A stretch of 64,000 nucleotides of DNA, from NCBI GenBank assembly GCA_017478625.1, contig JAFVDF010000016.1, forward strand, positions 62,001 to 126,000, in the 5' to 3' direction. Within the stretch, counting starts at the first letter, position 1; the number at the start of each line of letters is the position of its first letter. The notes beneath the pieces were generated by a model. The model worked only from the letters and a program-made list of their open reading frames with translations. It ran no database searches and was not told where the DNA came from. Of this stretch, positions 55,420 through 61,961 are shown one piece after another. Made by a program: the position numbers and the translations under genes. Source of the stretch: Alloprevotella sp. (GTDB lineage: Bacteria; Bacteroidota; Bacteroidia; Bacteroidales; Bacteroidaceae).

Positions 55420-56025
55420 TCAGATTTCTTCTACGCGTACGATGTTGTGCATAACAGCAAATATCGTAAGCGCACCGATGGACTTTGTGCCGAGTTTTTG
55501 CGTAAGGTTTTTACGGTGGGTTATAATGGTGGTAAGTTCTACATTCAGCTTGTCGGCAATTTCCTTATTCAGATAGCCTTTTACTATAAGGCGGAGTACC
55601 TCTTTCTCCCTCTCAGTGAGCGGAGACTTGGTTTCGTCTTTGGGGGGCATTATGCCTTTCTGCCGTGCATTAGGGATTTGCTGGTGTCCCTGTTGCATAC
55701 GAACTAACAGGTGCTTTACAAATTCCGATTCGGGTACCTGCATGTCAATTTGCCTGAAGCCATCGGGCAGTTGGCCAGAGGTGTCGCCTTGTACCAGTAC
55801 GAAAGTGCGTTGCTGGACGGACTTATAGAACGTTACCTGCTCGAGGAGCGCCCGGCTGTCTATGAAATAATGTAAAAAGTCGGGCTTGGGATGTTGTGCG
55901 AGCATCTCCTCGGTTGAGGAAAATATGAAAAAAGAACCTTGGGGTACAATGCGCAGGAATAGAGCCTGCAACCCAATCCCTACAAGGGCATTGTGCGACA
56001 CAATGGCTATATGCTTTTGGGACAT
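55420..56025 (-). CDS. LuxR-type regulator with degenerate receiver
   Basis: A 201-residue protein. The first ~120 residues resemble a response-regulator receiver ([16 protein letters not shown]), but the two acidic residues normally after strand one are Ser-His, so regular phosphorylation is doubtful. The C-terminus is a LuxR helix-turn-helix ([25 protein letters not shown]). I prefer ATG 56025 (MSQKHIAIV) over 56070 because the extra His/Pro-rich residues do not belong to the fold. It follows argR closely on the same strand. Targets unknown. Confidence 0.82.
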   Translation of the reverse strand: MSQKHIAIVSHNALVGIGLQALFLRIVPQGSFFIFSSTEEMLAQHPKPDFLHYFIDSRALLEQVTFYKSVQQRTFVLVQGDTSGQLPDGFRQIDMQVPESEFVKHLLVRMQQGHQQIPNARQKGIMPPKDETKSPLTEREKEVLRLIVKGYLNKEIADKLNVELTTIITHRKNLTQKLGTKSIGALTIFAVMHNIVRVEEI

Positions 56026-56076
56026 GGCTGTGGGATGGCCTGAGGGATGTATGGGGTGAGAGGGGTGCATGGTTTT

Positions 56077-56577
56077 CTATTCGTTTTCGAGTATGGATTG
56101 AAAAGCCGTCAATATGCCAGCCAGTTCAGACTTAAAGGTTTCGCGCGGTGCATTCTCTGCGCAGACGACGAGGATAGTGTCGTGGCCCGCCACCGTACCG
56201 ATGACGGTCGAGAGATGCTCTTGGTCTATCTTGTGGGCCAGTCCTGCAGCAAATCCCGGGCGGGTTTTGACGACGGCCAAGCCTTGTGCAAACTGAACGC
56301 CTCTTACGCTGGAGTTTTCCACATATTCAAATGCCTGATCGTGTTCTACAATGCGCTGGTAGCCTTTGTTCTCCGGCAAGACGTAACGGTCGCCCTCCAC
56401 CGTGTGGACCTTGGCCACGCCCAGGCGCTTGAGGTCTGAGGAGATAGTGGGCTGGGTTGCTTTTATGCCACTGCGCTTCAACTCTCTGGAAAGTTCTGCC
56501 TGATTGCCGATGCGTGAGGTCTGGAGCAGGGTCCTTATGGCGTTCAACCGTTTGTCTTTCTTGTTCTTGGATGGCAT
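56077..56577 (-). CDS. argR: Arginine repressor ArgR
   Basis: A 166-residue hexameric regulator of arginine metabolism. The N-terminal winged helix reads IGNQAELSRELKRSGIKATQPTISSDLKRLG, cited here as domain position 23-53. The C-terminal oligomerisation and ligand domain ends with GTVAGHDTILVV. The usual pair GDDT that binds arginine is Gly-His132-Asp133, an unusual change at the ligand site. No arg biosynthesis genes are adjacent; the LuxR-type gene follows in the same direction. Confidence 0.93.
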   Translation of the reverse strand: MPSKNKKDKRLNAIRTLLQTSRIGNQAELSRELKRSGIKATQPTISSDLKRLGVAKVHTVEGDRYVLPENKGYQRIVEHDQAFEYVENSSVRGVQFAQGLAVVKTRPGFAAGLAHKIDQEHLSTVIGTVAGHDTILVVCAENAPRETFKSELAGILTAFQSILENE

Positions 56578-56612
56578 ACGTATATGAGAAGGTCTCCGAG
56601 GAGAACTTTTTG

Positions 56613-56620
56613 CAAAGTTA
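56613..56620 (-). promoter_or_regulatory. -7 box for argR
   Basis: TAACTTTG on the minus strand, 35 bp before the argR start. The region between argR and tdk is AT-rich, but I did not find a clear ARG-box palindrome. Confidence 0.45.
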
Positions 56621-56673
56621 GTTTTTTAGTCAATATATATTATACTATCAAGTCGTTGGAATTGATTTTTTTT

Positions 56674-56681
56674 TACTTTTG
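56674..56681 (+). promoter_or_regulatory. -7 box for tdk
   Basis: TACTTTTG, 29 bp before ATG 56711, with a weak GTTG about 15 bp upstream. Confidence 0.5.
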
Positions 56682-56710
56682 CTATGTGATTTTCTCAGAA
56701 ACCCAAGCCT

Positions 56711-57322
56711 ATGCAGTCATTGTTCCAAGAAGAAACCAGTTTGCGCGGACGTATTGAAGTCATCTGCGGTTCTATGTTTTCAGGCAAGACAGAAGAACTC
56801 ATACGCAGACTTCGCAGGGCGGAATTTGCCCGTCAGCGCGTGGAGATATATAAGCCTACGGTCGATACGCGTTATTCAGAGGAGGACGTAGTCTCTCACG
56901 ACAGCAAACACATCCCTTCCACGCCCGTGGACTCCCCTCAGAGCATACTGCTTCTGGCTTCCGAGGCGCAAGTAGTAGGCATTGACGAAGCGCAATTCTT
57001 TGACGATTCGCTCGTGCAAGTATGCAACGAACTGGCCAACCGCGGAAAGCGCGTAATAGTTGCTGGCCTCGATATGGATTTCCAGGAGAAACCGTTTGGT
57101 CCGATGCCTCAGTTGCTTGCCATTGCCGAGGAAGTGACAAAAGTGCACGCCATTTGTGTCCGGTGTGGTAGTTTGGCCCACATATCTCATCGTATAGTGG
57201 CCGGAGAGAAACAAGTAATGCTCGGCGAGAAGCAGGAGTACGAACCGCTATGTCGGCGTTGCTACTGCGAAGTAAGGGCCAAGGCGAAAGCCGAAGTAGC
57301 CGACACGCCCGCAGAAGAGTAG
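56711..57322 (+). CDS. tdk: Thymidine kinase (type II)
   Basis: A 203-residue enzyme that phosphorylates thymidine for salvage into dTMP. P-loop [14 protein letters not shown] at 20-33, Walker-B-like [14 protein letters not shown], the lasso-loop region after [12 protein letters not shown], and the four zinc Cys in CVRCG and CRRC. The N-terminal [17 protein letters not shown] and the acidic C-terminal tail are lineage extensions. ATG 56711 is in reach of the promoter and gives the family length. Confidence 0.95.
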   Translation: MQSLFQEETSLRGRIEVICGSMFSGKTEELIRRLRRAEFARQRVEIYKPTVDTRYSEEDVVSHDSKHIPSTPVDSPQSILLLASEAQVVGIDEAQFFDDSLVQVCNELANRGKRVIVAGLDMDFQEKPFGPMPQLLAIAEEVTKVHAICVRCGSLAHISHRIVAGEKQVMLGEKQEYEPLCRRCYCEVRAKAKAEVADTPAEE

Positions 57323-57350
57323 CCGTAGCCGGAAGAACTGTTAAAAAACT

Positions 57351-57434
57351 ATATGCCATAAGCCCGTTTGCTTGTGGCATATTTTGTTCTGTCCGTGGTA
57401 TAAGCCTTTCTAAAAATGGCCTTATGCCCTTTCC
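57351..57434. repeat. Array 4: four 21-bp phased repeats next to a palindrome
   Basis: Cores start at 57357 (CATAAGC), 57378 (CATATTT), 57399 (TATAAGC) and 57420 (CCTTATG), each 21 bp apart. The palindrome TTTCACACTGTGAAA follows at 57438-57452, about where a fifth unit would lie. It is weaker than arrays 1-3. Confidence 0.6.
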
Positions 57435-57552
57435 CGTTTCACACTGTGAAATGAACCAAAGAACGGACCTGTGGAAATAGGGGATAGAGAAAGATAAACC
57501 GTTTATAGTCAAATATTTTTACAAAGAAATCGGATGAATCTGTAAAAAAGGC

Positions 57553-57560
57553 TATATTTG
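57553..57560 (+). promoter_or_regulatory. -7 box for the Lys/Glu-rich protein gene
   Basis: TATATTTG, about 70 bp before ATG 57633, with no clear -33 element. Confidence 0.45.
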
Positions 57561-57632
57561 TAAATCAACTCAATAGAAAAGGCCGAACCGCTTAGAAAGG
57601 GCGTAGGCAATAATCCAAAAATCAGACAGGAT

Positions 57633-58124
57633 ATGAACGACGAAGTAAAGAATCTTGTGACGGAAGCCGAGGAGGAAGTAAAGGCTGTAGTCGAAGAGGT
57701 AAAAGAGACAGCAGAAGTAGTTGCTGAAGCAACGGAACCAGTGGCCGAGCCCGCGGAAGAAGCAGTTGCGGAAAAAGCCGAAGACGTGGCCGAAGCAACC
57801 AAGGCAGAGGCAAACGAAACGCTTGAAGAGGTAAAAGAAAAAGCGGCAGAAGTTGTGGGCGACCTTAAGGAAAAGGTTGAAGAGACCCTTGGCGACGTGA
57901 AGGAGAAAGTAGAAAAAGTGGTAGAAGACCTTAAAGAAAACGAAACGGTCAAGGCCGTCAAGGAAAAGGTCGAAGAACTCGTTCAAGGCGAGGAAGCACA
58001 GAAAGCAAAAGACTTTGTAAAAGAAAGCGCCGATAAGGTAGGTGACTTCGTAGAAGAAGCCGTAGAAGAAGTAAAGAAGTCGGGTTTCTTTGCCAAACTG
58101 AAGAATTTCTTCGGTTGCAAGTAG
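57633..58124 (+). CDS. Lys/Glu/Val/Ala-rich repeat protein, LEA-like
   Basis: A 163-residue, highly charged protein with no signal peptide. Residues 1-150 are near-repeats of about 11 residues built on VKEKVEE-type segments (VKAVVEEVKETAE, VKEKAAEVVGDLKE, VKEKVEELVQ), which would form long amphipathic helices or stay disordered. The end is different: SGFFAKLKNFFGCK, hydrophobic and basic with a penultimate Cys. The composition recalls LEA or YtxH-like stress proteins and apolipoprotein-like helices. Strong codon bias toward GAA/AAG and its own promoter and terminator support a real gene. Function unknown. Confidence 0.8.
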   Translation: MNDEVKNLVTEAEEEVKAVVEEVKETAEVVAEATEPVAEPAEEAVAEKAEDVAEATKAEANETLEEVKEKAAEVVGDLKEKVEETLGDVKEKVEKVVEDLKENETVKAVKEKVEELVQGEEAQKAKDFVKESADKVGDFVEEAVEEVKKSGFFAKLKNFFGCK

Positions 58125-58143
58125 AACCGGACCGAAAACCGTA

Positions 58144-58180
58144 CAAATCCCACTGTGGACTTATTCCTCAGTGGGATTTG
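58144..58180. terminator. Terminator shared by the Lys/Glu-rich gene and queH
   Basis: CAAATCCCACTG pairs perfectly with CAGTGGGATTTG, loop of 13. It overlaps the queH stop codon at 58161 on the other strand. Confidence 0.75.
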
Positions 58181-58796
58181 TCGTATCTTGTAATAGAGGG
58201 CAATGGGAGGAGGCTGTGGGCCGCATACTGAATTCGCAACCACAATACTGCTGATTGTAAAAACCATATTCCTTTAAGAGCACATTACGCCGATCGGAAA
58301 GGCCACCCTTACGCCAGTTTTGCGCCCAATAGGTCACTCCTCCGACGGCTTCTTCGGCCCTTTTGCCGGCACGCTCTATCTGCTCAATACTCTTCCAGCG
58401 CGACGAAGCCAGTGTGGTGGTAAAATAGCGCATACCTATCTGGCGGGCCTGCAGAGCCGTTGCCGTGAGTCTGTAGGTAAAGCAGGTCTCACAACGCAAG
58501 CCACGTTCGGGCTCCCGCTCTAGACCTTTCACTGCCTGCAACCATTGAGCGTGGTCGTAGTCGCCGTCTATCCAGCGTAGGCCCAGACTTTCGGCATGGC
58601 GCATGCTTTCCTGCTTGCGGATTTCATATTCCTTCTGTGGGAAAATATTAGGGTTGAAGTAGAAAACCACGGGGCGTACCCCATTTTGAAGCATCCATTC
58701 AACGATAGCAGAAGAGCATGGCGCACAACAAGCGTGGAGCAGCACCTCGGTAAGGCCTTCGGGAATCACAATGGGCGACTTTTTGCGTGTAGTCAT
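58161..58796 (-). CDS. queH: Epoxyqueuosine reductase QueH
   Basis: A 211-residue enzyme that reduces epoxyqueuosine to queuosine in the tRNA wobble base, the last step of Q synthesis. It has the family's cysteine sets: HACCAPCS (Cys23, 24, 27), GLRCETCFTYRL and YCGCEFS, which bind the iron-sulfur and adjacent iron centre. The frame opens at 58859, but a -7 box lies at 58820-58827, so the start is ATG 58796 (MTTRKKSPIV). Confidence 0.93.
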   Translation of the reverse strand: MTTRKKSPIVIPEGLTEVLLHACCAPCSSAIVEWMLQNGVRPVVFYFNPNIFPQKEYEIRKQESMRHAESLGLRWIDGDYDHAQWLQAVKGLEREPERGLRCETCFTYRLTATALQARQIGMRYFTTTLASSRWKSIEQIERAGKRAEEAVGGVTYWAQNWRKGGLSDRRNVLLKEYGFYNQQYCGCEFSMRPTASSHCPLLQDTTNPTEE

Positions 58797-58819
58797 ATCG
58801 ATGAGGAAAAATGGCGGGA

Positions 58820-58827
58820 CAAAGATA
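58820..58827 (-). promoter_or_regulatory. -7 box for queH
   Basis: TATCTTTG on the minus strand, 24 bp before ATG 58796. It rules out the longer reading frame. Confidence 0.5.
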
Positions 58828-58859
58828 CAGAAAACCTGCGAGCGCAGATTTGTACGCAA

Positions 58860-59415
58860 GAGATTTCGGCACAGATTTGGCTCTGTTTTTTAATTTTTTA
58901 CCTCTGTTTTGACAACTCAAGGAACGAATAGCCGTAAAAAACGCGGAAATTTTAAAATTCCATTATAAAAAATAATTCTATATTTGGATAAAAAGAGCAA
59001 AAAATCTGTAATTTTGCCCACCCAAATAATTGATTGTTTTCATTTGCCTGAGAAATTGACCGATTCGCTGGGTTTATGGAATCATTCAACGGAACATAAC
59101 AAAGAAAAACGCTAACCTCACATTTAGATCCTAATGCAGTCCATTCACCCGACACGTGTTGCCGAGCGTTGTGCTAGTTTGCTCTGTCTGTCTGATGGAG
59201 TAATTCTTGGATCCAATTGTTTACCCCCCCCTATTTGCAGTAAAAGTCTGTTTGTCAAATATTTATACGTCTGAAAAGGCGTCTGGTCTTGGCATGTTCA
59301 ATCCTTTTAAGGTTGGATGTGCCAATGCTTTTTTACGCTCTGACCGCATTATATTTTCCAACCTCTAAAAAGTCAATCAATCAAATAAATTTATACACAC
59401 AAAAAACTATTATTT
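58860..59415. other. Long leader region before the secreted protein genes
   Basis: No certain gene. Two plus-strand -7 boxes, TATATTTG (58979-58986) and TAATTTTG (59009-59016), lie about 400 bp before the next start codon. An eight-C tract is at 59224-59231. A frame of 46 codons at 59134-59274 reads through the C-tract but looks non-coding. The hairpin below would end a transcript of about 310 nt, so this may be a regulated leader or a separate RNA. Confidence 0.5.
59292..59338 (+). terminator. Imperfect hairpin with T-run in the leader
   Basis: TTGGCATGTTCAATCC can pair, with a few mismatches, with GGTTGGATGTGCCAA, followed by GCTTTTTTA. It looks like a terminator or attenuator 80 bp before the secreted protein gene. 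Confidence 0.55.
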
Positions 59416-61944
59416 ATGTTAAAGAAACTAAGGTTTTTAACCCTAACAATGGTGCTGACAATCGGTAGTTGCTGGGTTGCAAAGGCAGGGCCTAGTGATC
59501 TGCCTCAACTCTCTACTCCCGAGAGCCCGGTGTACTATGTGGTAATGAATGCCTATAGTGACATTGATGAAGAGAATCCTGGTCAGTTTCGATACCTCGC
59601 TTATCAGGGTTACAATCGTAATCGCGTGAAATTGCTCCGTGTTGGAGATATGACAGATGCCTTTCTTTGGTATTTCGTAGGCGCAGGTGGCGCGAAAGAT
59701 GCCAGTGAAGGTTGCTATTTTGCTTCGCTTGGTGCGTTGCAGGAGACGCATGCGTATGTGTCCAATACTTTTGAGGGCCCGTATCTCAGCAATGCACGCC
59801 AATACAATTATAATATTTGTTTCTTCTCACAGCAAACGAGCGATGCGGTCTGGTATATCCACCACAATCCCTATGACAAGGTGGGATGCTATATTGCTAA
59901 CACGGCAGCGCAGGTAGAAGGCTCTACGCGTGGCTATTGGTACCACGACAAGGTGGCTCTGATTGGAGAAGATAACTTTTTTGTGAAAGATGTGGAGTCG
60001 GGTAGTGCGTTGCAAAACCAAGATTATCAGAAATACGTCTTTTACAGTTATCAGGATCTGCTGGATATAGCCAAAGCCAATAATGTGGCTATTGCAACGT
60101 ACGAAGCTATGGACCGCACGAAAGGAGCTAGTTTTAAAGCCCTTATTGAGGCCATCAATTCGGCTAAGGCTTCCGCTGCAGTGCCTACGGTTACAGACGG
60201 ACTCTATCTGCTCCGCAACCGCAGACATGGCTTGTATCTGAATACGGCCAACGGTAATACCACGCTGCAAGCCGTAACCCATCCTACGCAATGTTCTGTT
60301 TGGAATCTTACTACTGTAGGTGGCACGCGCTTCCTTACCAGCCTGGCTGGTGAGTCGGAGGGAAAAGCTATCCGAGTAAGCGTGTCCAGTAATGTGGCCT
60401 CATTTGACTTGCAGGCCACTAATTCTCTGAACGCACAGGCCTTTAAGTCGAGCGACGGCGACCGTCGTTTTATATCGTTCGACCAGACAGATGCTTCTAC
60501 GGGATGGTTCTCTATGGATACGCGAGACAACGATCATGTCATTTATGCCCGCAGTTCGCAAGGTTGGGCTTCCGACTGGGAATATATAAAGTTGACTGAC
60601 GCAGAGATAGCCTCTTATGGAAAGGCAGTAACGGACGATAACGCAGAAATAGCGGCTAAATGTGAGACGCAGTTCTTCCGTCTGCGTAATGTGGCCAGAG
60701 ATTTTGCCCACAGTGGTTTCGATCATGTAGTGGGATATGAAGACTTTGTTGAAGGTGGCTACCTTGAAGATGTAGATCACGAGCACAACAAAACAGACTT
60801 CGGCGCCGCAAATACCGCAGAGGCTTATGCGGCCGTAGCCGACTTGAGTCATGCCAGCGCATTATGGTATTTCGAACAAATCGGTCATGGTGCAGACGCA
60901 GATGATGGCGAAAATGCAACCGGCGTTATCTCTCCGCGCCACAACATATACCTTATCCGAAATGCTAATACCGGAAAGTATATCACCCAGGGTCTCGTGG
61001 CTGACGGAGCCGTGACAAATGCAGCAGATGGTAAGGGATTTATCAATCTGACTACTGACCGGAGCCAGGCGGCCAAGATATTCTTCCAGAAGCTTATTGA
61101 CGGTCAATATGCCATGATGGTATATCGTGGTACATCAGGCGCAACGGACCAGGTCTGGGGCTCAATGGCTATTACGGGCCAGGGAACGGGCTACGAGGCC
61201 GGTCTGACGTGGCAGAACGAAGTGGTAGCGAAAAATACAGCTTGGGCCTGGAATATTTTGCCTGCCCCAACACTTCGTGCAAACTATATAGAGCTTGACA
61301 CAGACGATGAATATCAGTTTGCCACTATCCATTATCCGTTCGATGCCCGACTGTCGGCTGAAAACGAGAGCGGACTGGAGGCTAAGTTCTATAAAGGCGT
61401 ATGGATGTCGGATGAATCTGGCTTGTTGCCCGAAGGAAAACTCAGACAGTACGAGGTTGCTGACGTACCCGGTAGTAATGCCGTCTTAGTGCGCGGTAAT
61501 AAAGGCTACGACTATATTGTACTTGACGTGGCCCCCGATGCCGCAGGTCTGGCTACTACTCCTGCCTCAGAATTTGATGGTAATGAATGGAAAGGGGTTA
61601 TAGAAAGTGAAGGAACGAACTTTGTGGTCAACGAAGGCGAATCTGCAAGAAAAAATTATTGGGTTGTTTCCAAAAATTCTCTTGATGAGCCTCGCTTAGA
61701 GTATCCTACGCTGGACTATTTCCTACCTAACACCGCCTATGTGGATGCTAAAGAAGCCAAAGAAAACGGAGTAACCAATGATGAACCCTTCATTGTTTTT
61801 GAAGAAGATCTTATCACGGGTGTAGATACTCCTATCGTAAACATCCAAAATAAAGGTGTAATCTATGATTTGCAGGGACGTCGCGTCCAGAAGCCTACAC
61901 AAGGCATTTATATCATAGACGGTCAGAAAGTTTTAATTAAGTAA
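59416..61944 (+). CDS. Large secreted protein with C-terminal sorting-like tail
   Basis: An 842-residue protein with a signal peptide (to WVAKA). The body has at least two similar blocks with GLYLLRNRRHGLYLNT and NIYLIRNANTGKYITQGL, like the strand starts of ricin-type or other beta-trefoil carbohydrate-binding domains. The C-terminus reads IYDLQGRRVQKPTQGIYI with a final KVLIK, the pattern of the C-terminal domain (type A-like) seen in proteins exported by the type IX system or attached to the surface in Bacteroidetes. No enzyme motif was found. The next large gene begins 17 bp later. Confidence 0.78.
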   Translation: MLKKLRFLTLTMVLTIGSCWVAKAGPSDLPQLSTPESPVYYVVMNAYSDIDEENPGQFRYLAYQGYNRNRVKLLRVGDMTDAFLWYFVGAGGAKDASEGCYFASLGALQETHAYVSNTFEGPYLSNARQYNYNICFFSQQTSDAVWYIHHNPYDKVGCYIANTAAQVEGSTRGYWYHDKVALIGEDNFFVKDVESGSALQNQDYQKYVFYSYQDLLDIAKANNVAIATYEAMDRTKGASFKALIEAINSAKASAAVPTVTDGLYLLRNRRHGLYLNTANGNTTLQAVTHPTQCSVWNLTTVGGTRFLTSLAGESEGKAIRVSVSSNVASFDLQATNSLNAQAFKSSDGDRRFISFDQTDASTGWFSMDTRDNDHVIYARSSQGWASDWEYIKLTDAEIASYGKAVTDDNAEIAAKCETQFFRLRNVARDFAHSGFDHVVGYEDFVEGGYLEDVDHEHNKTDFGAANTAEAYAAVADLSHASALWYFEQIGHGADADDGENATGVISPRHNIYLIRNANTGKYITQGLVADGAVTNAADGKGFINLTTDRSQAAKIFFQKLIDGQYAMMVYRGTSGATDQVWGSMAITGQGTGYEAGLTWQNEVVAKNTAWAWNILPAPTLRANYIELDTDDEYQFATIHYPFDARLSAENESGLEAKFYKGVWMSDESGLLPEGKLRQYEVADVPGSNAVLVRGNKGYDYIVLDVAPDAAGLATTPASEFDGNEWKGVIESEGTNFVVNEGESARKNYWVVSKNSLDEPRLEYPTLDYFLPNTAYVDAKEAKENGVTNDEPFIVFEEDLITGVDTPIVNIQNKGVIYDLQGRRVQKPTQGIYIIDGQKVLIK

Positions 61945-61961
61945 TCAAAAGACAGAAAGCA

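Larger units (their letters stand above)
57323..57632. other. 310-bp gene-free region with a 21-bp array and a promoter
   Basis: No gene. It contains the four-unit array below, a TTTCACACTGTGAA palindrome and the -7 box for the Lys/Glu-rich gene. Confidence 0.6.

Noticed and set aside
57509-57986. Ser/Thr/Phe-rich proteins antisense to the Lys/Glu-rich gene
   Set aside because: They are mirror frames of a repetitive coding sequence; the plus-strand gene has promoter, terminator and sensible codon use.
59134-59274. 46-codon ORF through the C-tract, possibly phase-variable
   Set aside because: No recognisable product, poor composition, and length typical of chance ORFs; kept only as part of the leader.
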